64,000 nt of DNA from Litoditis marina. Taxonomy: Eukaryota > Nematoda > Chromadorea > Rhabditida > Rhabditidae. The notes under the pieces were generated by a model. That model had not been told where the DNA came from and did no database searches. It worked only from the letters and a program-made list of their open reading frames with translations. Shown piece after piece: positions 1 to 11,900 of this stretch; within the stretch, counting starts at the first letter, position 1, and every line of letters begins with the position of its first letter. The stretch spans positions 41,325,336-41,389,335 of the forward strand of contig OZ038433.1 in assembly GCA_964036275.1 (NCBI GenBank), written 5' to 3'. A program made the position numbers and the translations under genes.

Positions 1-240
1 TTTTGATGAAAGTCTATCTATTTGAACCCTAACTATTGAGAATTTGCGAGTAGTTCATGAAATTCTCATAAGAAAGATCAACTTCTCATCAGAACATATA
101 CTTCTCATGAGAAATATCGGCTTCTCGTGAGACTGACTTCTCGTCGATATATCGACCTCTCGGGAAAGTTTGAATTCACATGATGATGAACGACTTCTCA
201 TGAGAAAATTAAAATTCTCATCAGATGGTAGAGTGCCGCC
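1..240. repeat. Array of CTTCTCATGAGAA-type palindromic words
   Basis: The first 240 bases contain about ten copies of a self-complementary word around TTCTCATGAGAA or TTCTCGTGAGA, separated by 10-25 unrelated bases. The array runs into the window edge, so its left end is not visible. The open frame on the minus strand here is produced by the repeat and is not a gene. Bases 241-1965 hold no convincing gene; a possible short exon near 597-669 is discussed with the next gene. Confidence 0.7.
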
Positions 241-1965
241 GCGTGAGACGATCAACATTGTAGGCATGGACTTGTTTTTCGACATCTTTACATTGATTCC
301 CCACTAGTTTGGCACCTTTCGCCCTACCGCGTCCGTCCAAAATATGGAAATCATTGACGAAAATGATGTCATAGTAAGTGATGTTTCTCGAATAAGTCAC
401 TCAAATTGAAAACAAGGAACAAGGTCCCTCTTCGAGACACAAAAATCATAATAAAGTGTTCGTCATTCCCACCGAAAGTTTGGTTTTCATTCCCACCGAA
501 GCGTGAGTTTTTAGGTTGTTATTCACAAATTCAGGGTCAAGAAGTGTTTTTTGTATTCATGAAGCAAGTGATCAGAAATTGTTCTCCAATTTTCCAGCGT
601 ATTCTCAACATGGATCTGCTACGGCCGTTTGAAGAGCCCGACCTCCGCATAATTATGCCTGGAGCTGTGGTCAGTTTCCTTGTTTATTTATAAATATTGT
701 ATTAATAAATTATACATACACTGTTTGTATTAGGTGGTACGCCGCACTGATTCCATAAACTAACATATATTCATTCACGTCTTATTGTTCCAATGAATGA
801 TTCTTATAATTAAAACCCATTAACAACTGATTGTGTTAGATTTGGTAGATTTGGGAGGCGTGAGAAATCATTTTCGAAACGTGAAAAGTTTCAAACTTTC
901 CAGAAACCAATAACCTTTCCTGGAGAGTTAGACGCGTTCAACCGTAACTCAATTACAATCCATAAGCAAGGTCAAACAAGAACAACAATCCAAAAAGTCG
1001 ATATTAATTTCGATAAATATAATTGTGTTATAGAGTTCGGAAACGGAGGAAGAGATGAGTGCGAGTGAGCGACGGAGGTACAAGAAATACACGGTCATGC
1101 AGAGATCCGGATTCCAACACACAGAGTAGGTGGCACCAGAAGTAATTGGAATGTTCACGTAAAACGTGAAGAGAAATCAAAAGTTCGGCCCTTTATCACT
1201 CTGTAGGCTCGCGATTTATTATTATGCGTTCAACACATCATTTCTCGCGGAATGGGTATTCCTGTGCATTTCTGTATTTTAATCAAACTTATTTTCTATA
1301 CAGGCGTTGGCGCAAAAAACACGCTTTTCTTAATTTCTCGAATATGTTATCTACATAATCACAGAAATTCTGGAAGGTAGTTGATTTTACAAAACTGGCA
1401 ATAATTCATTCAAGCTAATTTTAATGAATCTAGGTGGTTTTATTTTAAATTGTCGGGAGTTCGCGGTACTACGGCGTTCTTGTGCTGCTTCGAAAAATCA
1501 ATACGTATGTACAGATTTCAATTCGATTTATGCGCCAACATGTTTCTATCTCACACCTACCCTCTTATCTGTATTGGAGAGAATCTCGGAACGGAGAAAT
1601 AAAAGAAATACAAAAAGGCACCGATATGAAAGTACAAATAAAACCATATTCTAGAATATTTAGACAAAATCAGTTTGTTAATGTTAATCTAAACATACAG
1701 CTGCTTCAACTGGAATCTATAACTGATGTTTTTCATCATGATGTTGTTAATAACGAAGATGAAAAACCAATCCAAACCAGAGCCCAAGACGAGCTTGAAT
1801 CGAACATCTATGCTGACACGAGAAGTTAAATATGGCTCCAACCGTTGTGAAATGAAAAACACCAGAATCGAATTTTCCGAAACTCGATTATTTGAACTAG
1901 CTTTCCAACCTAAAATGAACGTCCATCAAAAAGTGACGTCATATAGTTTCAGATACGTGAAGATA

Positions 1966-3939
1966 ATGATCCATCTGTGTCGTGCCGAGTTGTTGATTTC
2001 GCTCTCCTTCCTGGCCCACGGATTCTGGTGTCCGGGCTATCCGGAGACGGCCGAGTACCAGTCCACCTGCCATATGAACACCGTCGCCGCCATCGTAGGA
2101 ATATTCACTGGCGGCATCGGGCTAGGCGCAGTTCACAGGTCAGTCAGAACCCAGAAGTAACCGAGTGTTTCGTTAACTGTTACCCGGGTTACAACCGGTT
2201 CTCTGTGACTGTTCTGTCTCTGCCCCTGGGTGAATATCTGAATGCATTTTAGACGTTTATTCATCTATTCAATTTTCTACCACTTGAAGTGCTGTGTCAC
2301 TCTAATATGAGTCGAGAAATCTAAAAGTTGAGGTTTTGAAACGCACTAACCTTGCGAACTTCCGCTTTTTGGGTTCTTTCTCAATATCATAACAAATTTC
2401 CATCAGAAATAGTTTTGAAGGGAAACACACTTTCAAAATTCTACTGCCCACTGTAGGACTTCATGCAGAAATAGACTATATATCTATAATAGAAAAACGC
2501 ATATTGTATCACAAACGAATTGATGTATAAATACAAAATTACGGTAAAGTCTATTATAGGTATCGTTGGCGTACAATGCTGATGATGTGGTTGGTATGCT
2601 GTATAATTTCTGCAGTAGGAAATCTATTGGCAGTTATTACCACCGGTAGGTCAATAACAGTTCTGATTCGCTACTCTATCAGCATATAGTTTCTTTCATT
2701 TTTACTGAGACTCCTACAGTATAACAACAACAAAACTTCAATTCAGTTGCAATCACGTAAATGTCATTGGTAAAGTGAGCATTTTCTTGCATTCGACTAC
2801 TACAAAGAGTATTCCCGTACTTTTTCGACAAAATGAAAATTGCTTTAGAAAACAGTCATGGGAAAGGTCGAATGTGTACTGTAACTGATTTTTACTACAA
2901 CTGAATCAAACTATACTGATAAACCTTATTATATTGTTAGTCGATTTGCAAAGTCACGTGAAACATGTTGAAAACGGCAGAACTCAGAAACATGTGATGA
3001 AGTTCACGATGTCTCATTAGAATGCTCACTTTACGTGACTATTCAATTTACTTCTAGTATATCACCTTTTCCAGGAATTTGGTTGGATCACCTGTCTAAA
3101 ATGAAGGACAGGACGGGTCTTGTCAATGGCCTATCCGGGTTCATGCTGCTCGGATCGGTAGCTGTCGGTCAGTCTATTTTTGTAATTAAAGTAGTAAATA
3201 AAGTATATCTAACTAAGTTATATAGTTAATACACGACTTTTATTTGAAGTGAAACCTATATTTTGCGAAACCATTCAAATTGTTTTCTATACAAGTGCAC
3301 TCGAAAAGAGTTCGAAAGAGGTAAAATGTGATCACTGCCCTTCAATCTCATTTTCTTCATAGTGTTCACTCTTTCCGAAGCAATCCAATAGGTCAACGTC
3401 GCTCTATCCCGCAGTTTTGTAGTTTGATTCCGTTGCTTTTCCGTCAAAATTCGTAAAGTATAGTTCAAACTACAACTCAGTTATATTCACCACCTATATA
3501 TATATCACTTTTCAACACTTTGTAGTCTGAACTGTTATAGGTGTGTGTTTCATCCTGACAGCGGTCATGATCTGTCACTATTGGAACTCCAACTCCCCCA
3601 AATACCAGCCGGTTGGAAAAATAGCGGTTCGTTTAATTGATACTACATGAAAATCAAGTGGTCATCATCTTACTAGCAATTTTTCAACCCCTCGATCAAT
3701 AGGAGCAAATTGAGTGTCTAGTAAGGACTGTCAAAAAGTTCTAAAAACGTGTACATACAGGTTTGTTATCACTCAGCAAATCGCTCATTTTAGTGCCAAA
3801 ATTTCACGTGGTTTATATTTTTTTCTGCAAATTAATGTTTCAGAAACGTTCCCGCAGTGTTCGAAGAAGGTTGAGTCGAGTCAAGAGTTTGGATAAAAAG
3901 GAGTGCAAGCCAGCAGCGAAAGGCTATCATATTGTATGA
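1966..3939 (+). CDS. Four-pass membrane protein, unidentified family (5 exons, 177 aa)
   Basis: Exons 1966-2138, 2560-2645, 3075-3167, 3541-3626 and 3844-3939 join in phase with GT donors and TATAG/TTTCAG/CAG acceptors and end in TGA. The protein has four hydrophobic segments, at about residues 9-22, 39-56, 64-86 and 104-130, a WCPGYP motif and a second Cys after the first segment, and a very basic tail (KRSRSVRRRLSR). This suggests a small tetraspan membrane protein with a cytosolic C-terminus. I do not recognise the family. The start was chosen because TTTCAG at 1947-1952 lies 13 bases upstream, which could be a trans-splice acceptor. It could instead be an internal acceptor: a small exon-like segment at 597-669 reads MDLLRPFEEPDLRI and ends at a good donor, but its phase does not fit directly. 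A seven-copy MITE family member sits in intron 2, ending 13 bases before exon 3. Confidence 0.72.
2938..3062. mobile_element. MITE-A copy in intron 2 of the membrane-protein gene
   Basis: AAGTCACGTGAAACATGTTG, GTTCACGATGTCTCATTAGA and ATTCAATTTACTTCTAGTAT match the other six copies. Its right end is 13 bases from the exon 3 acceptor. Confidence 0.8.
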
Positions 3940-4396
3940 TCTGATCAACATCATGGGCCTCTCAAAACAGGAAAAAAACTATATAATATCATCAATTGTG
4001 ATTACTTTATACGCATTTACTCATCAATTCCTATTTATTTATAACTTCTGAAATGTATAGGGACCAACTCTTTTTATTCTAAACTCCAACATGGGAACTC
4101 CTCATCTCACCGCGTGAAACGAGTCAAGTGCATGATTCCAGAATGTCTTTCTATCCGTTATATTTTGAATGAAATTTACTATATACAAAATGCGTTGAAA
4201 ATATAAATTGTATTTTCATGTCAAATATGAGTAATATCCAATAATGAACGTGTTTCCTTGCTTGTATGCCTTTGAAATCCGAACTTCAGATGCTAAAAAG
4301 TTTCTTCCTGACTAAAATTCAGTGAAAATGTTTGAACAACTCCAATGAAAACCGTGTATTAGAAACCAACTTATCACAGAAAAACAACTTCACAAA
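3940..4396. other. Tail-to-tail spacer between convergent genes
   Basis: This is the 3' side of both the membrane-protein gene (+) and the exonuclease gene (-). A TTTATT at about 4034-4039 would read AATAAA on the minus strand and could serve the exonuclease transcript. No open frame of note is seen. Confidence 0.5.
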
Positions 4397-7300
4397 TCAC
4401 AAAACTGCTTGATTCTTGAATAATCGTCTGTTTGGTATGAACGATACCGTCGATCCATTTTGCCTGCAAAAACGCATCAATTTGGACATCAATCGCTATT
4501 CTAAATAGGCAGATAAATTTACAAATGTTACAAAAGCAGTCTCGTTTTTGATAAACTCGGAAAATTCGTACTTTTTTCAGTGCTGAATTGAGCTAATTTG
4601 ACGTATTTTGAAGATACTAGGACTTGATGTTTCTGTGATTTTCGTCCCTCAATCGTGAGTGAAAGCCAGGTGCGACCATGTTAAATATCGATCGATAGGT
4701 CGGTGAATTCTCATCCTAATAAACATGAAATGTGGGCTTATCGTAGTCATCTGGTCGCACGTGAAATCTGTTGTTCGCGCATAGATGCAATGCTAACCTG
4801 AACGCGTAGCCTTCCTTTCCCAATTCCCTGACGATCGCACAAATGTTCTCCACGTCATCTATGCCGCTGTGTAATCGACCCTGACAAAAACAAAATAGTG
4901 AAAATGTGATACTAAAAAGTCAATTTAACGAAGCTTTCCACCGATTTTGACATATGTATAAAATAGCTGCCAGAAACTGGTCACGAAAATACAAGCTCCA
5001 AAAATTCGATAATTTCAGACGACTTAGAAACAAATTTGAAGCAAAACACAAGATAATCAATCACAATTTTCATAAACTTGTTTTGATTGTCAAAAACCCT
5101 ATATTAACTGCACCCACAAAGTCGCACCTTATGTTGAAGCTTGAAAATGCGCAGCAAGTCTTTCAGGCCTTTTGCGAATTGTCCCGTGTGCTCCGCATAC
5201 GATTTCTTGACATTTATCCAGTTGGAGAAATAACTGGATTCACATATATTGCCCCCAGTTAGATAGATCGACTTAAATCCGACTATTCTTGTAGAAGTTT
5301 CCTGTCTTGGATTAAAATACGGCAAACATTTTTACCAGGTTTTCAAAAGAAGACTATCCAATCCAATCAGAACCAGAAATAGGTTTGAAATTAGATTTAA
5401 CTATTATTCTAAACAACGTTCTGTCATTAACTGTTTCCATTCTGTCAACAAAGTTTCCCGTCAATTTCGTCAAATTACATTTATATGTCACTTATCACAG
5501 CAAAATCGCAAAATCAATTACAGTACAGGTTGCCTTACCTGGGTAGGGGAATATTCTTGAACTCCGCCTCTCTTGGTAGAACTATACTCAGATCCCAGTC
5601 CCCACAAGTGACGAAAGAAAACTTCTCTTGAGACAATTCCCGCTGAAAAAACTTTTTAGCTGTTGTTAAAACCCCTGACAAACAACTACAAAGGAGTTTT
5701 AAAAGAAGTTTTATCAATGGAAATCGAGTGAAACTACTGGAAATACCTCTTTTAGCCAGAGATCGAATTGCGTTAATGTTTCTTGAAGTGTTGGTTGCTC
5801 ATCCACCATCTCCTGAAAAGGAATCAGCTAAGTAAATGTCCAAATTGATGAGATTAACATCACTTCAAATTCATAACAGTTCGCGCCAGTTAGCCGAACA
5901 CGATGAATTTTGTGATAAAAAGAGTGATAGAGGCTGTGGTTATAAACTCTTTCAGTCTCTCATTCGCCAAAACTTAATTGAAGGTAACTTTCTTAATGGC
6001 TACTCAGACAATTTACAGCCGTTTGGTCAGTTGCTTTTGTATCAGACTGGAATGGTAGATACTAGAGGAGAGGGAGAGTGCAGTCCATCAAAACGCATAC
6101 TATTTCGGGAACATTGACTTTTTTGCAGTGGGGGGGGGGCGATACTTCAACTTTCCCAGTTTCCCACTATTTCACTTCTTAATGAAGTTTGAAGTAGTAG
6201 AAACATATTAAGAAACAATACGGAATACCTGTATAATTCCAGTCAGATGGGTACAGAAGGGTGTCAGTACGGGTCTCTCAACGGGGCGAATGTATTGATG
6301 GAAGGTGCCTTCAGTCTGCCAAGTACGACAATTCAACACTATTACTGGCATCTCGATTATCTCCTGAAATTAGGAGCATCATTATCAAATCTGTCATTTT
6401 GGTAAATTCTACCTATTCTTCAGAAATTTGACGGTTCTTGAATTAAAATATCTCAAAATCGATCATGTTACAGCATACACACTGAATAGCTTATTTCTCC
6501 AAGTTTGACAAGAAGACACCTTTTTTTTGGGAAAATTTAGCCCAAGATCCAGCCAACACACTGAAAATATGAATAAACGCTAACAGTATCTTCTTTTTGT
6601 CATAATGACTTATAATATAATATTTATTCAACGCATTCATGTATTTTGACACAATGACAGCACATGACAGTGACTTATTTCCGACAAAGAATTCAACTTT
6701 TTAACCTACTTGACAAGGTGTCAGAGGCATTCCATCTTCGCAAGTCGCCTCAAAATCCAATACTAGAAGATAATCCAATTTGTGATCATTCGATAGGGCG
6801 TTTACTGAAAATAAAACAGCTATGCATGAAAATGCGAAGTAGACATAACGACGCACTCAATATTTCATGAGAAGAGGGGTTAGTTTCGGTGCGTTTTACG
6901 ACCAACGTTCGAGAATTGTGCTGAAGTTTCAAGACCAAAAGCAAACTATAATTTGGATTCACTCACGCCCAATTTAGATTTATACTGGACAGCTGTTTGT
7001 CGTTATACACATATTTGACAGCTACTATGAGAACCGGTTGTCACTTCAACTTTTCAACATCCCAGTCCTAGAGACGGTGCCTCGGTTCTAATTTAGTAAG
7101 TTCGCTATTGAACTTGTATTGAGCCTCATCTATTTAGTGCTCGTGGTAGGAAACTGAATACCACTACAGTTTAGTGTGATGAGAGCAGTATTTAGCTGCG
7201 TGTCGCGCGTAGTTTTAGGCAAAACATCAGAAAAATGTTTAAAAATTCAGTAGACGTTTCGTTAATTGTTAAAGTTGTAATCAAGCACACATAGGAGGTT

Positions 7301-7762
7301 AGGAGGAATGTACCTACCTCGTGCACTGTTCACTAAGTGTGACCTGCTCGTGGAAGGACCAGCTTTCCATTGATAGACGCGTTCTTTTTTCGTATCAACA
7401 GCCTTTTTGGGCTTGTATCCCGTTTTATATGACTGAAATGATGAAACGTATGACAGCCTATGTTTAATTTAAATAAGGATGGCTACGTATCGTACGCAAG
7501 GAAATCACAACTAGCAACGAAACTTCTAACTCATTAGACGTCTGAAAACCAAATCATTAGAGAGACACGTTCCACATACAATCGTAGTGAATCAGTTCGT
7601 TCTGTTCAACAAAAACTTACCAAACCACTAACCGGCCGAATAAATGAAATAATATACCTTGTTCCTGGAGAGATGAGTATTCAAACTTGAAGAAGAACGC
7701 AAGAATGCCAGAGTCTTTCCTATATCTCCACACGATGAGCAGGTCGAAAAACGCGGTAACAT
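4397..7762 (-). CDS. ERI3-like DEDDh 3'-5' exoribonuclease (9 exons, 291 aa)
   Basis: Exons in transcript order are 7762-7658, 7432-7318, 6804-6710, 6363-6229, 5812-5747, 5642-5539, 5233-5128, 4880-4798 and 4463-4397; all join in phase. The product resembles animal ERI3 (ERI1 family), which trims or degrades structured RNA ends. Motif I LDFEATCEDG gives D90 and E92; HLTGIIQ follows near residue 147; motif II TCGDWDL gives D189; motif III LHSGIDD gives H246 and D251. So all five DEDDh residues are present and the enzyme should be active. No SAP domain is visible, unlike ERI1. The first 35 residues (MLPRFSTCSSCGDIGK...) are rich in Ser/Arg/Lys/Leu with almost no acid, resembling a mitochondrial presequence; that location is an inference. 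The name is distinct from the unrelated C. elegans gene eri-3. Introns include a G-tract repeat near 6107-6165. Confidence 0.9.
6107..6165. repeat. G-tract repeat fragment in an exonuclease intron
   Basis: GGGAACATTGACTTTTT followed by a run of about ten G and GCGATACTTCAA matches the larger G/C-tract element in ubxn-2 intron 6 (12105-12490). This is direct sequence similarity between introns of two neighbouring genes. Confidence 0.6.
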
Positions 7763-8890
7763 TTCCCCTTAAAGACAACGAACACTAGCGTCGATCGAAA
7801 GTATACACCGGGGCTGATTGAAATGACACTGAACAAGGCTGAGTAAATATTGACAGACATAAAACTGTTACTACCGACTAGAAACAAAAAAATAGAGTTG
7901 AATTAAAAAATATTTTTCGAAAAAGACCGGATTACGGTGTTTTTTATTAATACGTACGTACACCGCGATCCGCGTGAAAACACCGAGCGCAGCCTTGCGT
8001 ATGTCACCGGCGCTTCGGTTTTTTTTCTCATCAAAAAATTCTAAGTTCTCAAGTTTTCGTTTCTTCCATATTTATAGCTCAGTAATTGTTGTTGTTATTC
8101 TCTGCTACAATAGGTGTTTACCCGAGAGAACACGGCGTTAAAGGACGGTTAAATTTTCGGAATGGGGCGCCTTATGTGCGCACGACAAATTTTGAACCGA
8201 TTTGAATGCCCCTGATTCAGGGGGGCGCCTATTTGCTTGCGCGTTTTCCGTCGGATCGTTTCTGGTGTTGGCGCCGATTTAGTGCTTGGGGAAAAAATCT
8301 TCAAAATTAATTTAATTTAAAAATTTATCATTCTAATTGTATTTTGTGTTAATCGATTATCTCTCTATTTAAAAGTAAATTTATCAGTTTTTGAGTGCAG
8401 TTGATATGGTTCTATGCTCAATCTCTGTTCATTTAAAGCTTGTTTAGGGTATTATTTTTCTCTTAAAAACAAAATATTTTTGAATGCAGTTACGGATTAT
8501 GCAAGCAATAAAATATATTATATTTTGTCAATTACTAGCATTGGATGTACGTAACTGTGTTAAAACGACGTAAATTTAAAATAGTTTATTTGCTTGAATA
8601 CATGTTTTCAAAGTTTCAAACAAACTATTCATATTTGAACGTTTCTGAAGGAAATCAAGTGTAGCCAAACGTCAGTCTCGGTTTATTTTGGGCGCGAGCG
8701 GCGACCGCTCCGCGGCATGCGGGTCCAGCGGGCGGGATTCCTATTGGGCAACATGCCGTGAGAAATCACTGTATTTCTTCGTGCGACATCCAATTTTGAT
8801 TAGTCGAGCGACTCAAATAATCAATCGATCGACGAGTGGACGTACGAGTACCCAAACTTTAATGGAGAAAACTTAACTGTGTAGTTTCAG
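7763..8890. promoter_or_regulatory. Shared divergent promoter region
   Basis: About 1.1 kb separates the start codons of the exonuclease (-) and ubxn-2 (+), so this spacer must hold the 5' control regions of both. It is GC-richer from about 8100 to 8290 (for example GGGGCGCC words and a CCCCTGATTCAGGGG palindrome near 8210-8224). No open frame is credible. No specific factor site is claimed. Confidence 0.45.
8885..8890 (+). promoter_or_regulatory. Candidate spliced-leader acceptor for ubxn-2
   Basis: TTTCAG lies 25 bases upstream of the ubxn-2 start codon with no in-frame upstream exon needed, which is the usual arrangement for SL1 trans-splicing in nematodes. Inferred from sequence only. 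Confidence 0.5.
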
Positions 8891-8915
8891 GTGACGAAGA
8901 GATCAACCCGCAATT

Positions 8916-11900
8916 ATGAGCAGAAAGTGGGTTTCGTTTCTTTGCTTGTTGTCATAGCTTCAGAGTTTGATTTAGCGTTGTTTTGTTTATTTTTTTTCAG
9001 TATTCGCACATTGGGTGATTTCCGGGGTGAATCCTCTCACGATAGCGGCGAGGAGTCTGGTGGTGAAGGACAGGAGTTCTATGTAGGAGGCAGTGAACAC
9101 AGGTTTGTTAGTTGGACCTAATTTTTTTTATTCCATATACCATTGTGTAGACTTCATCCTCAGCAAAGTACGCGACGAATGACAGGTCACCGACTGTCGA
9201 AATCACCGACATGTCGCGACACAAACGGAATCGCGGGCTTGAAACTGATGATTATGTATCTAGGCTCATGTTAATGAACTTCAACTCAATAAGGACTATA
9301 CTGTGTGATATTCTACAGTGACAAGACTCAAATAGGTTCAGTATGACTTTTATATAAAGCTCTTAGAACTCGCCAAAATGCCAAAATGACGGAAAAGTCA
9401 AACTTGACGAAAAAATACTTCAAAAATGAGAATGGACAGTTTATAGGAAATTTCACTTTTTCTTCCTCATAGTTGGCCATTCATTCTACCCCTCTCCACT
9501 TTTTGAAGAATACGAAATTCTAACACTCATAATCGATTATGAAAAACACCACTCTTCACCGTTTGGTGATTGCATTGGGCGCCGCAAACCCGTACAGCTT
9601 ATATTCAGCTTTTATCGGTCAATACTACATATTATCTTTACATACTTTCATCGTTAGCAACTACTACTTTCAAAAAAACTATCAGAAACGAACTAAAACC
9701 GAGTGAAACTCAGTATATAGTAGGGAAATCTACTCAAATTGAGTGAAATATGTCAAATTCACTTTCAATATTCAAATAAGCTAGGAAAAACATATAAAAA
9801 ATTATCACCATTCATCCTTTCTCTCCCAATAGTGAACATTTTCTAATATAAATCAGGGCATAAGTGAAGGAATTTGAATAATTTTTCCCGCCGTCGCGAC
9901 ATGTCGGCGCCTGATTCAGGAATTTCGACAGTCGGTGCGATTTTCGACTGTTTTGGCGTTTATGTCGGTGGCCGTCATTGACACAAAAGTTACCGGGTCT
10001 TACCCCTCATTGTTGTGTATTTGTCTGTTTCTGACGTAAAATGGTGTGTGTTTGCAGTGGCCAGCAGGTTCTCGGTCCTCCTAGCAATCGTGATGCTAAC
10101 CTGGTGGAAAAGGTGTTCGAAGCCGCTCGCAAGCATGGTGCCGAGGCCATGCCCGCTGAGGAACTAGCCTCTTCCTCTGGACAACAGCGGGTAACTTGGC
10201 AGCTTTCAGCAAATACAATTATATAACATGGCACGCATTTTGTTTCTACGTGTGACGAGGAGGTCCGAAATGTTGTTCTCATTCCAATTCCACAGTAAGG
10301 TTGTCCGAAATCCGAATAGCCAGAAAAATTTTAAAACGCTTAATTCACGCCGAAAACTAGAGGACGTGTTTCAATCTGGAAACTACTTTTCGTCGAATAA
10401 TCGGGTCTTACTGATGTTCGAGTTTGGTTGTTTTATTGATTTTCATGAATTGCTGTTTAGGGCGGATCTCGTTTCCCAGGTGGAGGTGTACGTCTTGGTG
10501 ATGATCCAGCTGATGTGTCGGTGCCACCGGCGGCAGAACCAGTCGCAGAGGAAAATGCGCCCGAAGAACAGAGTAATGAGGTATCTAGGGACTTCGGCTG
10601 GAACAAGTAACAATTAAAATTATATTGTATTGTAAAAAAATACATACGTACTGTAATAATGTTTTGCCACTGATTTTTTTCACAAGTCAAAAATCTGTTT
10701 GAGATAAATGTGGGATAGTGTCAATTTGAGGGGCTGAAGAGTTAAACATCACCCTCACAGAAAAAGCGAAACGTTGTAGGTCTCTTTTTCTTCATTTGGT
10801 TTTTCCCAGAAAAATGAGTAATTAGTTCAGTTAGAAGAATAATCAGGGAACCCCCGGTTAGATAACCGTGTTGCACATACATGAGGCGACTTTGTTGTGC
10901 ACAAAAAATTGTTGAAAATGGGGTGTTTTATGTGCAAGAATTAACTGAAAGTGGTAGGGAAAATGAGGTTTTCAACAATAAAGTTCGATAATTATTGAAA
11001 TTGGGGTAGTTTGAGATACCATTCTAGTAGAAAAACGGGTAAACCTTTGAACTATCCAACAAAGTCGCCTTACGTTTGACCGTGCACGTGCATGCCATTT
11101 GTCGTTCTACATTCCAAAATTCACGTCAAAGTTTGACTGAAACTGTCATTATTGAAAACGTATCGAGGTATCGTTTTAAATTATTAAATTGAATTCATGA
11201 TTCTGTGGCTTTCTATACGAGCAGGGATGACCACAGGGTACACGCCGTGCAACTTTTTTAGGGGAGAGGGTCGTATCTGCCCCGCCGCACGAGCGTAAGA
11301 ACTTCAGAATTAGGCTGAGTTTCGTAATTTTCAAAGGATGTTTCCAAAACTTGTTAAAATACCCCCTGTTTTCAGTTAAATTCCAATTTTTCAAAGGGGG
11401 AGGGCCGTATTAGCCTCGAAATTTAAAAAAAAAGCTTTTTGCAGGTAGTCGTTCGTCTTCTGATGTGGGAAAATGGATTCTCTCTGGACGATGGGCCATT
11501 GCGCACATTCGAGGAACCGGAGAACAGACAGTTCATGCAGTCTATTATGCAAGGGTAGGTCTCTCATTCATACAGTACGTTCCGAGTGCCGACTAATCGA
11601 CAGAAAGTTGTTCGTTTTCAGATTGAAACACTTAAGAGGGATAATTAATGATTTCGCATAAAATACTAACGCTCTCATTTTCGGCGAGAAAGTTCCTGTT
11701 GTTAGGTTTGTTATGACTATTCAGACAACTTTATGGCGTATGTCTCTCTTCCCAACCATTCATCTGGGAAATCAGGGGTGAGAAAAACGATATACGATAT
11801 CAACATTTTGACACATGAACAGATCTTTGTGTCGTATTGTAGTTTGAAAAAAATGGGCTATAATCAAGTAGAGTAATAGAGACTCTCGATCCTCACATAA

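Noticed and set aside
597..669. Exon-like segment TTTTCCAG/…MDLLRPFEEPDLRI…/GTCAGT upstream of the membrane-protein gene
   Set aside because: Joining its donor to the acceptor at 1952 gives the wrong frame, and no linking exon was found; it may still be a 5' exon of another form.
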